Shown here in pieces: positions 1 to 7,533 of a DNA stretch of 64,000 nucleotides (position 1 is its first letter; every line of letters starts with the position of its first letter). Origin of the DNA: Pseudomonadota bacterium (GTDB taxonomy: Bacteria; Pseudomonadota; Alphaproteobacteria; SHVZ01); contig JACQAG010000026.1 of NCBI GenBank assembly GCA_016195085.1, forward strand, positions 175,951 through 239,950, read 5' to 3'. Made by a program: the position numbers and the translations under genes. The notes below the pieces were generated by a model. That model made no database searches. It was not told the origin of the DNA and saw only the letters and a list, made by a program, of their open reading frames with translations.

Positions 1-1890
1 TGGGGCTGGGGCGCCGAGGGCGTCGATGAGGCGCGGGTGCGCGAGATCGGCCTCGATCCGGCCGATCGGACCTTGCGCCTGGCGCTCGATCTCGCCCGCG
101 AGCTCATCGGCTTTCCGCGCCATCTCTCCCAGCATGTCGGCGGCTTCGTCATCTCCCGCGGCCCGCTTTCGGAGCTGGTTCCGATCGCCAATGCCGCCAT
201 GGCGGAGCGCACCAATGTCGAATGGGACAAGGACGATCTGGACGCGCTCGGCATCCTCAAGATCGACGTGCTGGCCCTCGGCATGCTCACTTGCATCCGC
301 AAGGCCTTCCAGCTCATCGAGCAGCACAAAGGCCAGCGGTTTGACATGGCCGGCGTGCCGGAGGGGGATCCGGCGGTCTACGACATGCTGTGCCGGGGGG
401 ACTCGCTCGGCGTGTTCCAGGTCGAGAGCCGGGCGCAGATGAGCATGCTGCCGCGCCTCAAGCCGAGAACCCTCTACGACCTCGTGATCGAGGTGGCGAT
501 CGTGCGCCCGGGCCCGATCCAGGGCGACATGGTGCATCCCTATCTCCGCCGGCGAAACGGCGAGGAAACGGTCTCCTACCCCTCGCGCGAGCTCGCCCGC
601 GTCTTGGGCAAGACCTTGGGCGTTCCCTTGTTCCAGGAGCAGGCGATGCAGATCGCCATCGTCGCCGCCGGCTTCACGCCTACTGCGGCGGATGAGCTCC
701 GCCGCGCCATGGCGACCTTCCGGCGCAATGGCGATATCCATCGCTTCCGCACCAAGCTGATCGAAGGCATGGTCGCCAAGGGTTACGAGCGCGACTTCGC
801 CGCCAGATGCTTCCGGCAGATCGAAGGCTTCGGCACCTATGGCTTCCCCGAGAGCCACGCCATCAGCTTCGCGCTCCTCGTCTATGTCTCCTCCTGGCTC
901 AAATGTCATCACCCGGAGGTCTTCGCCTGCGCGCTTCTCAATGCGCAGCCGATGGGCTTCTATGCCCCGGCGCAGATCGTGCGGGATGCCGCCGAGCACG
1001 GCGTCGAGGTGCGTCCCGTCGACGTCAATGCCAGCCATTGGGATTGCACGCTGGAGCCGGCGGCGGAGGGGGAAGAGGGGCAACCCCGCCTGGCGCTCCG
1101 CCTCGGCTTTCGTCAGGTGCAGGGTGCGCGCGCGGAAGACATCAAGCGGCTGGTTGAGTTTCGGGGGACCGGCTATGGCAGTCCGCGCGCGCTCTGGCTC
1201 AGGGCCGGGCTGTCGCCGGCGGCGCTGGAGAGCTTGGCCCGCGCCGATGCCTTCCGCTCCCAGGGCCTCGGCCGGCGCGAGGCCTTGTGGGCGGTGAAGG
1301 ACTTGGGCGCCGAGCCCTTGCCGCTCTTCGCCGAGGCGGAAACCGCAGGGCCGGTGCAGAACGAGCCCCTGGTCAGGCTGCCCTCAATGCCGATCGGCGA
1401 AGAGGTGGTCGAGGACTATGCCTCGCTCAGGCTCTCCTTGAAGCGTCACCCGGTGGCCCTCCTGCGCGACGGGCTCGGCCGCGATGGGCTGTTGCCCGCC
1501 CAGGGCTTGGCCGAGCTCGCCTCCGGCCGCTGGATCAAGGTGGCCGGCCTGGTGCTGGTGCGCCAGCGGCCGGGCAGCGCCAACGGCATCGTCTTCATCA
1601 CCCTCGAGGACGAGACCGGCGTGGCCAATCTCGTGGTCTATCCCGATATCTTCGAGCGCTACCGGCGGGCGATCCTGGGGGCGAGGCTGCTGGCCGCCTG
1701 GGGCAGCATCGACCGCCAGGGCATGGTGATCCATGTGAAGGCCCGGCGCTTCGTCGACCTCTCCCAGCGTCTGGACCAGCTGGGTCAAAGCGAACCGGCC
1801 CCGGAGGGCTCCATCGACGCCCTCGCCCGGGCCGAGGCGGTGAAGCGACGGCCGCCCGCGCTGAAAGCCGTCAGCCGCGATTTCCACTGA
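1..1890 (+). CDS. dnaE2: Error-prone DNA polymerase DnaE2, C-terminal part (5' end outside window)
   Basis: A family C DNA polymerase of the damage-inducible, error-prone DnaE2 type, which in many bacteria carries out translesion synthesis with ImuA/ImuB. The frame is open from base 1 and stops at 1888-1890, leaving about 629 C-terminal residues of a protein that normally has 1,000-1,100. Visible in order: polymerase-core motifs ([59 protein letters not shown]), a helix-hairpin-helix stretch, and a C-terminal OB fold around [20 protein letters not shown]. The basic tail ending VSRDFH is also typical of DnaE2. An imuA-imuB pair would be expected upstream but lies outside the window. The alternative, replicative DnaE1, is less likely because of the direct link from the polymerase core to a short OB domain. 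Confidence 0.93.
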   Translation, partial: WGWGAEGVDEARVREIGLDPADRTLRLALDLARELIGFPRHLSQHVGGFVISRGPLSELVPIANAAMAERTNVEWDKDDLDALGILKIDVLALGMLTCIRKAFQLIEQHKGQRFDMAGVPEGDPAVYDMLCRGDSLGVFQVESRAQMSMLPRLKPRTLYDLVIEVAIVRPGPIQGDMVHPYLRRRNGEETVSYPSRELARVLGKTLGVPLFQEQAMQIAIVAAGFTPTAADELRRAMATFRRNGDIHRFRTKLIEGMVAKGYERDFAARCFRQIEGFGTYGFPESHAISFALLVYVSSWLKCHHPEVFACALLNAQPMGFYAPAQIVRDAAEHGVEVRPVDVNASHWDCTLEPAAEGEEGQPRLALRLGFRQVQGARAEDIKRLVEFRGTGYGSPRALWLRAGLSPAALESLARADAFRSQGLGRREALWAVKDLGAEPLPLFAEAETAGPVQNEPLVRLPSMPIGEEVVEDYASLRLSLKRHPVALLRDGLGRDGLLPAQGLAELASGRWIKVAGLVLVRQRPGSANGIVFITLEDETGVANLVVYPDIFERYRRAILGARLLAAWGSIDRQGMVIHVKARRFVDLSQRLDQLGQSEPAPEGSIDALARAEAVKRRPPALKAVSRDFH

Positions 1891-1998
1891 GGGTGAGGGT
1901 CCTTTCCAGTCCCGCGCCAACGCAGGAATACGCCTGTACGCTCGTATATGAGTCAGCGTCATTCGTGTATCGATCGGTTGTTGTAGTGTTCCCGGAAC

Positions 1999-2568
1999 AT
2001 GGAAGAGCTCACCGACGAGGCGCTGATGGCGCACGTGGCACGGGGGGACCGGCGTGCCTTTACCGTGCTGGTCGGCCGTCATCTCGATCGGTCGGTCGGC
2101 ACCGTGCAGCGCATGCTGGGCGACGCGGCGGAGGCCGAGGACGTGGCGCAGGAAGCGTTCACCAAGCTGTGGGTCTACGCCCCGCGTTGGCGTCCCGACG
2201 GCGCCAAGTTCACCACCTGGTTCTATCGGGTGCTGGTGAACAGCGCCATCGACCGGCAGCGCAAGGCCCGCAGCGTGCCGCTCGACTCCGTCCCGGAGCC
2301 GTTCGACCCCAGGCCGGATGCCTTTCGGCAGGTCAACGACGCCGAGGTGAGCCGCCATGTCGCAGCCGCGGTGGCGGCCTTGCCCGATCGGCAGCGCGCC
2401 GCGGTCACGCTTTGCTATTATCAGGGCCTCGGAAACATCGAAGCGGCCGAGGTCTTGGAGATTTCCGTAGGCGCGCTCGAATCCCTCCTGGTTCGGGCTC
2501 GCCGCGCACTCAAGGAACGACTGACCCTGCTGCTGGGGCCGGTTCTGGAGGAGGAACATGACGTCTGA
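1999..2568 (+). CDS. ECF-type RNA polymerase sigma factor
   Basis: An extracytoplasmic-function sigma-70 family protein of 189 residues that redirects RNA polymerase to stress promoters. Region 2 spans about residues 10-85, with EAEDVAQEAFTKLW and FTTWFYRVLVNSAID. Region 4 spans about 125-180 (LPDRQRAAVTLCYYQGL, then a helix-turn-helix). Regions 1.1 and 3 are absent, as in all ECF factors. Its last codons overlap the next gene (start 2558), and that gene overlaps the third (2911), so the three are translationally coupled. The context suggests group behaviour like CnrH or other sigma factors controlled by a membrane anti-sigma and a periplasmic sensor. No convincing Shine-Dalgarno is seen before the ATG. 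Confidence 0.92.
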   Translation: MEELTDEALMAHVARGDRRAFTVLVGRHLDRSVGTVQRMLGDAAEAEDVAQEAFTKLWVYAPRWRPDGAKFTTWFYRVLVNSAIDRQRKARSVPLDSVPEPFDPRPDAFRQVNDAEVSRHVAAAVAALPDRQRAAVTLCYYQGLGNIEAAEVLEISVGALESLLVRARRALKERLTLLLGPVLEEEHDV

Positions 2569-2914
2569 CCGTTCCCGGCCGACGCCCTCAGGCCCGGATC
2601 CGCTCGCCCGTGTGCTCGCGGCCTGGCGATTGGCGCCGGCCGACCCGGGGCTGGGCGAGCGCATCCTCGCCCGGGTGATGGACTGGCCGCAGGTCGATGC
2701 CGATCCATCGTCCCGCCGCCTGTTGCCCCGCTGGAGCTTCGGCTGGCTGGTGCCGCGGATCGTCAGCCTTGCGGCCGGAATCGCCATCGGCATCGTGGTC
2801 GGCCTTTCCGAGCCGATGGCCGATGAGGTGGCGAGCGGCCTCTATTCCAGCCTCTTCGACCAGTCGAGCCAGACCTTGCTGGCCTTCGATGCAACCGACG
2901 GGTTGACCCCGTGA
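2558..2914 (+). CDS. Small single-pass membrane protein, putative anti-sigma factor
   Basis: A 118-residue protein I do not recognise by family. It has a hydrophilic N-terminal half (about residues 1-60), one transmembrane segment near residues 66-85 (IVSLAAGIAIGIVVGL), and a short C-terminal part predicted to lie in the periplasm. Its ATG sits inside the end of the sigma-factor gene, and its stop overlaps the GTG of the next gene. A small membrane protein between an ECF sigma factor and a CnrX-like sensor is the usual place for an anti-sigma factor (compare CnrY or NccY, which are also short and poorly conserved). That role is inferred from position and topology only. No zinc-binding anti-sigma motif (HxxxCxxC) is present. 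Confidence 0.75.
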   Translation: MTSDRSRPTPSGPDPLARVLAAWRLAPADPGLGERILARVMDWPQVDADPSSRRLLPRWSFGWLVPRIVSLAAGIAIGIVVGLSEPMADEVASGLYSSLFDQSSQTLLAFDATDGLTP

Positions 2915-3360
2915 GCGAGCCTGCCGCAGCGCCGTCGCGCCGCCGCCGTTGGCTGGGCTGGGGGCTTGTCGCCTCGCTCGCCTTCAATCTGTTCTTCGTC
3001 GGCCTCATCGGCGCCACCGCCTGGCGCTGGCACAATCGCCAGGCCATGGGCTTCGGCCCCGGGGCCGCCTGGATGGCCCCGCTCCTGCCCGAGGAGATCC
3101 GCAGCCAGCTCCGCGAGCGCATGCAGCAGCGTCGGCTCGACATGCGCGAGCGTGGTCTCGAAATGCGCCAAGCGCAGCTCGTCGTGCTGCGCGCGCTGGC
3201 GACCGAGCCGTACGACAAGGCCGCGGTGGAGCGCGCGTTCGCCGAGCTGAGACAGCGGCTCGCCAAGGGCCAGGAGCTGATGCACGCCACCATCGCCGCC
3301 GCCGCCGCCGACCTTACGCCCGAGCAGCGCAAAGCGATGATCGATCGCCTGCCGAACTAA
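2911..3360 (+). CDS. Periplasmic heavy-metal sensor-like protein (CnrX/Spy type)
   Basis: A 149-residue membrane-anchored protein starting with GTG in a GTGA overlap with the preceding stop. Residues 13-37 form one hydrophobic anchor (LGWGLVASLAFNLFFVGLIG). The rest is a highly charged helical hairpin region, including RERMQQRRLDMRERGLEMR, RAFAELRQRLAKGQELMH and a closing LTPEQRKAMIDRL. This layout matches the periplasmic heavy-metal sensor / Spy-like LTxxQ superfamily. Such proteins bind metals or unfolded proteins in the periplasm and pass the signal to an anti-sigma factor. The ligand cannot be read from the sequence. A His/Met cluster like that of true CnrX is weak here (a few Met, one or two His), so envelope stress is as likely as metal. 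Confidence 0.8.
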   Translation: MSEPAAAPSRRRRWLGWGLVASLAFNLFFVGLIGATAWRWHNRQAMGFGPGAAWMAPLLPEEIRSQLRERMQQRRLDMRERGLEMRQAQLVVLRALATEPYDKAAVERAFAELRQRLAKGQELMHATIAAAAADLTPEQRKAMIDRLPN

Positions 3361-3362
3361 GG

Positions 3363-4289
3363 CTAGGCCTTCGCGGCCCGCCGGTAGCGGGTCTCCCGGT
3401 AGAGAATATAGAGGCCGCTCGCCACCACCACGGCGGAACCGGTGAGCACGCCGAGACCGGGGGTCTCATCGAAGGCGAGCTGGCCGATGACGAGCGCCCA
3501 GAGCATGGCCGTGTACTCGAAGGGTGCGACCAGCGCCGCCGGGGCGAGGCGATAGGCGCGGGTGACGAAGAACCCGGAGATGCCGCCCAGCAGGCCGACG
3601 CAAGAGAGCAGGGCCAAGTCCCAGGCCGATGGCGGGCTCCACACGAAGGGCAGCGTAATGGTGGCGGCCAGGGTCACGGCTGAGTTGTAGTAGAACACCA
3701 TGGCGCTATCGCTCTCGCTGACCGACAGCCGGCGAATGGCGATGGTGCTCAAGGCGTAGCAAACCGTCGCGGCGAGTGCGACCGCCGCCATCGGCTCGAT
3801 GACGTTGGTGCCTGGCCGCAAGATCAGGATGACGCCGAGAAAGCCGACGATGACGGCGCCCCAGCGGTGACGACCGACGGCTTCGCCCAAGAGCGGTTGC
3901 GACAGCGCGGTGACGAACAGCGGACCGGCGAAGCTGATGGCGATCGCATCGGCGAGCGGCATGCCGGCGAGCGCGATGAAGAACAGCAGGGTCGAGCCGA
4001 GGCCGATCACGCAGCGGAGCGCGTGGCTCCCGGGCTTGCGCGTGCGGATCGTGGCGAACCCGCCCCGCGCCATGATCACGGCCACGATCGGCACGAACGC
4101 CACCCAGCCGCGAAAGAAGACGACCTCGAGCGGGTGATAGATGCCGCCGAGATACTTGACGAGCGAATCCATAATCGAGAACAAGCCGACACCGATCACC
4201 ATGACGGCGATGCCGCGGACGGCGTGCGGGCTCTCGGCTGCCGCCTTCTGTTGCAGCGCTGCAACGGGGGCCGTCGGCATTGATCTCAT
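3363..4289 (-). CDS. EamA/DMT family permease
   Basis: A 308-residue inner-membrane transporter of the drug/metabolite transporter superfamily. Ten hydrophobic segments form two tandem EamA repeats (about residues 25-155 and 165-298). The first half contains YHPLEVVFFRGWVAF and ADAIAISFAGPLFVTALS, and the second contains APFEYTAMLWALVIGQLAFDE, both typical of EamA proteins. The substrate is unknown; relatives export amino acids, nucleobases or drugs. It faces the sigma-factor operon tail to tail with only 2 bases between them, and its start region faces the ABC exporter gene. ATG codons at 4289 and 4280 are both possible starts. Confidence 0.88.
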   Translation of the reverse strand: MRSMPTAPVAALQQKAAAESPHAVRGIAVMVIGVGLFSIMDSLVKYLGGIYHPLEVVFFRGWVAFVPIVAVIMARGGFATIRTRKPGSHALRCVIGLGSTLLFFIALAGMPLADAIAISFAGPLFVTALSQPLLGEAVGRHRWGAVIVGFLGVILILRPGTNVIEPMAAVALAATVCYALSTIAIRRLSVSESDSAMVFYYNSAVTLAATITLPFVWSPPSAWDLALLSCVGLLGGISGFFVTRAYRLAPAALVAPFEYTAMLWALVIGQLAFDETPGLGVLTGSAVVVASGLYILYRETRYRRAAKA

Positions 4290-4397
4290 CGGCCGAGTAT
4301 AGCGATTTGCCGCACCAGGGCGGCTTCCGCTCGGCTACCATGGCAAAGTCGCTCGCCACCTCCCATATTTCCCGAAGCGCCAATTTCCCAAGCCCGC

Positions 4398-6275
4398 ATG
4401 ACCACGATCGTCGATCCTGCCCAAGCCGTGCCGAAAGTTGCCGAAGCACCGGTCGAGCGCGAGCGCGTCGGCCGCGCCGAATTGAAGGCGCTGAGCACGC
4501 TCGTTCCCTACCTTTGGCCGAGTGCCGCCATCAGCCTGCGTGGGCGCGTGGCGCTCGCCATCAGCCTCTTGATCGCCGCCAAGGTCGCCAACGTCAACGT
4601 GCCCCTCCTCTACAAGGGCGCGATCGACACTCTCACCAGCGCTACCGGAGAGGGAGCGCTCGCGCACGCGATCGAGGTTCCGATCGCGCTGCTTATCGGC
4701 TACGGCCTGCTTCGGGTGACGGCGTCGGCCTTCGCCGAGCTGCGCGATGCGGTCTTCTCCAAGGTGGGGCAGCGCGCCATCCGCAATCTGGGTCTCGCCA
4801 CCTTCCGCCATCTGCACGGCTTGTCGCTGCGCTTCCACCTCGAGCGGCAGACCGGCGGCTTGAGCCGCGCCATCGAGCGGGGCACTAAGGGCATCGACTC
4901 GCTCTTGTCCTACTTGCTCTTCAGCATCCTGCCGACCCTGGTGGAGATTCTGCTGGTCTGCGGCATCCTTTGGGGCCTCTACGACATTTGGTTCGCGCTG
5001 CTGACCTTCGTCACCATCAGCTGCTACATCGCCTGGACGCTGACGGTGACCGAGTGGCGGATCAAGTTTCGCCGCCAGATGATCGAAACCGACGAGGAGG
5101 CGCATACCCGCGCCATCGACAGCCTGCTCAACTACGAGACGGTGAAGTACTTCAGCAATGAAGCGCACGAGTCGCAACGCTTCGACTCAGCCCTCCAGCG
5201 CTACGAGCGCGCCGCGGTCACGAGCCAGCAATCCCTATCGCTGCTCAACATCGGTCAGGGCGCCATCATCGCCACCGGCGTCACTCTCGTCATGATCATG
5301 GCCGGCAACGGCATCGTCGCCGGACGCATGTCGATCGGCGACTTCGTGCTGGTCAACTCCTACCTGATCCAGCTCTACATGCCGCTCAATTTTCTGGGCT
5401 ATGTCTACCGCGAGATCAAGCAGTCGCTCCTCGACATGGAGAAGATGTTCCGGATCCTGGACGTGCCACGCGAGGTCGAGGATCGTCCGGGCGCACCGGC
5501 CATCGCCGTCAGCCAAGGCCGCATCGAGTTCCGCCACGTCGATTTCAGCTATGAGCAGAATCGGCAGATCCTGTTCGATGTGTCCTTCGAGGTGCCGCCG
5601 GGCAAGACGGTGGCGATCGTCGGACCGAGCGGCGCCGGCAAGTCGACGATCAGCCGGATCCTGTTCCGCTTCTACGACGTGGCAAGCGGAGAGGTGCAGA
5701 TCGACGGGCAGGACATTCGCCTGGTCAGCCAGTCGAGCCTCCGCAAGGCGATCGGCATCGTTCCCCAGGACACGGTGCTGTTCAACGACACCATCTACTA
5801 CAACATCGCCTATGGCCGTCCGGAGGCGACCCGGGCCGAAGTGGAGGAGGCGGCGAAGCTCGCGCAAATCCACGATTTCGTCGTGAGCCTGCCGGCGGGC
5901 TACGCGACCATGGTCGGCGAGCGCGGCCTCAAGCTCTCCGGCGGCGAGAAGCAACGGGTGGCGATCGCGCGCACGCTCCTGAAGCGCCCCAGCGTCTTCC
6001 TCTTCGACGAGGCGACCTCGGCTTTGGACTCCCATACCGAGAAGGAGATCCAGGCGAGCCTCCGCGCCGTCTCAGCCAACCGCACGACCCTCATCATTGC
6101 GCACCGGCTGTCGACCGTCATCGATGCCGACGAGATCATCGTGCTGCAAGCCGGCCGCGTCGTCGAGCGTGGCCGTCATCAGCAGCTTCTGGCCGAGGGA
6201 GGCCATTACGCGGCGATGTGGCGCAAACAGCAGGAGCGGGTAACCGAGCGCGAGGATGCCAGGCCGGCGGCGTGA
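4398..6275 (+). CDS. ABC exporter, Atm1/heavy-metal-tolerance type (fused permease-ATPase)
   Basis: A 625-residue half-transporter: six-helix type 1 exporter domain (about 45-330) followed by an ATPase domain (about 370-605). The nucleotide-binding domain has Walker A (GPSGAGKSTI), Q-loop, signature LSGGEKQRVAIARTLL, Walker B (FLFDEATSALD) and the H-loop (IIAHRLSTV). The membrane domain contains NYETVKYFSNE, the hallmark of the Atm1/ABCB7/HMT1 group that exports glutathione-linked sulfur or metal-glutathione complexes. Alphaproteobacterial members (for example the Novosphingobium Atm1) confer metal tolerance or support Fe-S metabolism. It is probably a homodimer. It is transcribed away from the DMT permease and ends 6 bases before a gene on the other strand. 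Confidence 0.93.
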   Translation: MTTIVDPAQAVPKVAEAPVERERVGRAELKALSTLVPYLWPSAAISLRGRVALAISLLIAAKVANVNVPLLYKGAIDTLTSATGEGALAHAIEVPIALLIGYGLLRVTASAFAELRDAVFSKVGQRAIRNLGLATFRHLHGLSLRFHLERQTGGLSRAIERGTKGIDSLLSYLLFSILPTLVEILLVCGILWGLYDIWFALLTFVTISCYIAWTLTVTEWRIKFRRQMIETDEEAHTRAIDSLLNYETVKYFSNEAHESQRFDSALQRYERAAVTSQQSLSLLNIGQGAIIATGVTLVMIMAGNGIVAGRMSIGDFVLVNSYLIQLYMPLNFLGYVYREIKQSLLDMEKMFRILDVPREVEDRPGAPAIAVSQGRIEFRHVDFSYEQNRQILFDVSFEVPPGKTVAIVGPSGAGKSTISRILFRFYDVASGEVQIDGQDIRLVSQSSLRKAIGIVPQDTVLFNDTIYYNIAYGRPEATRAEVEEAAKLAQIHDFVVSLPAGYATMVGERGLKLSGGEKQRVAIARTLLKRPSVFLFDEATSALDSHTEKEIQASLRAVSANRTTLIIAHRLSTVIDADEIIVLQAGRVVERGRHQQLLAEGGHYAAMWRKQQERVTEREDARPAA

Positions 6276-6281
6276 GGCGGG

Positions 6282-6779
6282 CTAACCCTTAAACTTCTGG
6301 GTCGCCTGGCTCAATCCCTCGAGCACCTGCCATTCGATCTCGCCGCCGGTGCCGGTGATGCTCTGGGCGAGCAGCACGTAGAGCGCATCGATGTGGAGCG
6401 CGATCACTTCCAGCTGCGGCCGACCGACCTTGCTGAGGCTGACGGCATAGTCGTTGAGCGACTTCGCGATGCGGGTGACGAGCGGGTAGTCGAAGGTGCC
6501 GCCGAGACCTTTCAGGTCCAGGGCTTCGCGCGCCACCCGCTTCAGGATGTCCGTGGCCGGAGTCTTCCCGGCGCGTGCGTCGGCGACGAGCTCGCGCAAA
6601 GCCTTGAGGCTGGACGACGCCGCGGTGTTGAACTTGTCGGTCGCCGCATGCACAACCTTCTCGAGCTGCAGCATCTCGGTCGACGTGAGATCGACGCTGA
6701 AGCCCTTCTTGTAGTTGACCGCCTTGCGCCGAAGCTCGTTGGAGGGCGGAATGATCTGAGCTTTTTGTCGCCCTGCCAC
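6282..6779 (-). CDS. Helical protein of unknown function, paired with a response regulator
   Basis: A 165-residue, mostly alpha-helical protein without signal peptide or membrane segment. After a basic N-terminus (about 1-30), helices run from the segment TEMLQLEKVVHAATDKFN through LKGLGGTFDYPLVTRIAKSL to a C-terminal helix pair. It begins 6 bases after the stop of the receiver-domain gene, so the two form a two-gene operon. The length and four-helix look suggest a histidine-phosphotransfer-like or scaffold fold. However, I see no HxxKG motif, and no histidine sits in an obviously phosphorylatable helix position. Function is therefore open; partner of the adjacent receiver protein is inferred from linkage alone. 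Confidence 0.72.
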   Translation of the reverse strand: MAGRQKAQIIPPSNELRRKAVNYKKGFSVDLTSTEMLQLEKVVHAATDKFNTAASSSLKALRELVADARAGKTPATDILKRVAREALDLKGLGGTFDYPLVTRIAKSLNDYAVSLSKVGRPQLEVIALHIDALYVLLAQSITGTGGEIEWQVLEGLSQATQKFKG

Positions 6780-6785
6780 GATCGA

Positions 6786-7283
6786 TTACGCCTCGGATCC
6801 GCCCCGACGATTGGGGCCGCCATGGGGCACCTGCCGACGCCGGCGGTCGGGGCCGAAATAGCTCTGCGCGTTGACGAAGGAGCGCGGCCGCGCGATCACC
6901 GATGAGAGGCGCCGATACAGCCCATCCACGGTGAAGGGCTTCGCCAGGAACTCGGTGACACCCTTGTCGCGGGCGGCGACGACATATTCCTGCTCGGAAT
7001 GGGCGGTGAGCATGATCACCGGCAGCAGCCGATTGGGTGAATCGGGAGAGAAGCGGAGATAGTCGATGAGCTCGAGCCCGCTCATCGGCTCCAGCTCCCA
7101 TTCCGTGATCATGACATCGATATTGTCTTCTCTGAGCGCCTTGATCGCCTTGGTCGAATCCTGCACGCGGCGCACGCCGGTTGCACCCAGCATCTTCAGG
7201 ATGTCCTGGATCATGTCGAGTGCCAGCGGGTTCGCGTCCACGAGGAGGAACGAGACTTTGCTGAAATCGATCTTTTCCGGCAT
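6786..7283 (-). CDS. Stand-alone receiver-domain protein with Glu at the phosphoacceptor position
   Basis: A 165-residue single-domain response regulator of CheY type: receiver at about residues 8-130, then a basic, Arg/Gly-rich tail (FGPDRRRRQ to the end) with no output domain. Core features are present: the conserved Thr in MLTAHSE (T93), Lys in LAKPF (K115), and the switch region. Two key positions are changed. The acidic pair after the first strand reads VDAN instead of VDDN. The expected phosphoacceptor Asp is Glu (ITEWELEP, E61), a substitution that often mimics the phosphorylated state. It may therefore be constitutively on or work without phosphorylation. The Arg-rich tail may bind nucleic acid or a partner. 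It is the first gene of an operon with the helical protein downstream. Confidence 0.88.
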   Translation of the reverse strand: MPEKIDFSKVSFLLVDANPLALDMIQDILKMLGATGVRRVQDSTKAIKALREDNIDVMITEWELEPMSGLELIDYLRFSPDSPNRLLPVIMLTAHSEQEYVVAARDKGVTEFLAKPFTVDGLYRRLSSVIARPRSFVNAQSYFGPDRRRRQVPHGGPNRRGGSEA

Positions 7284-7533
7284 CGACGTCCTTCCCCGGG
7301 GGGCGGTCGTTTCGCAGATCCATTAACCTCGGACGGCGCGCCCTCGGACGCGGGCGACACTCGCACGCGCATTGGTAAATTACAATATTTCTGCGCGGCG
7401 AGGAGCCGGAGAATCGTGTGCCGCGGCGCCTCGGAAGCGGTCCGCCGGGGCCCACGAGCGCGCTGGATGGGCTAGTGCCGGCGCCGAGCGAAGCCCTATA
7501 CTTGGGCCCAGCTTGAGAAGGAGGAGCCGCATC

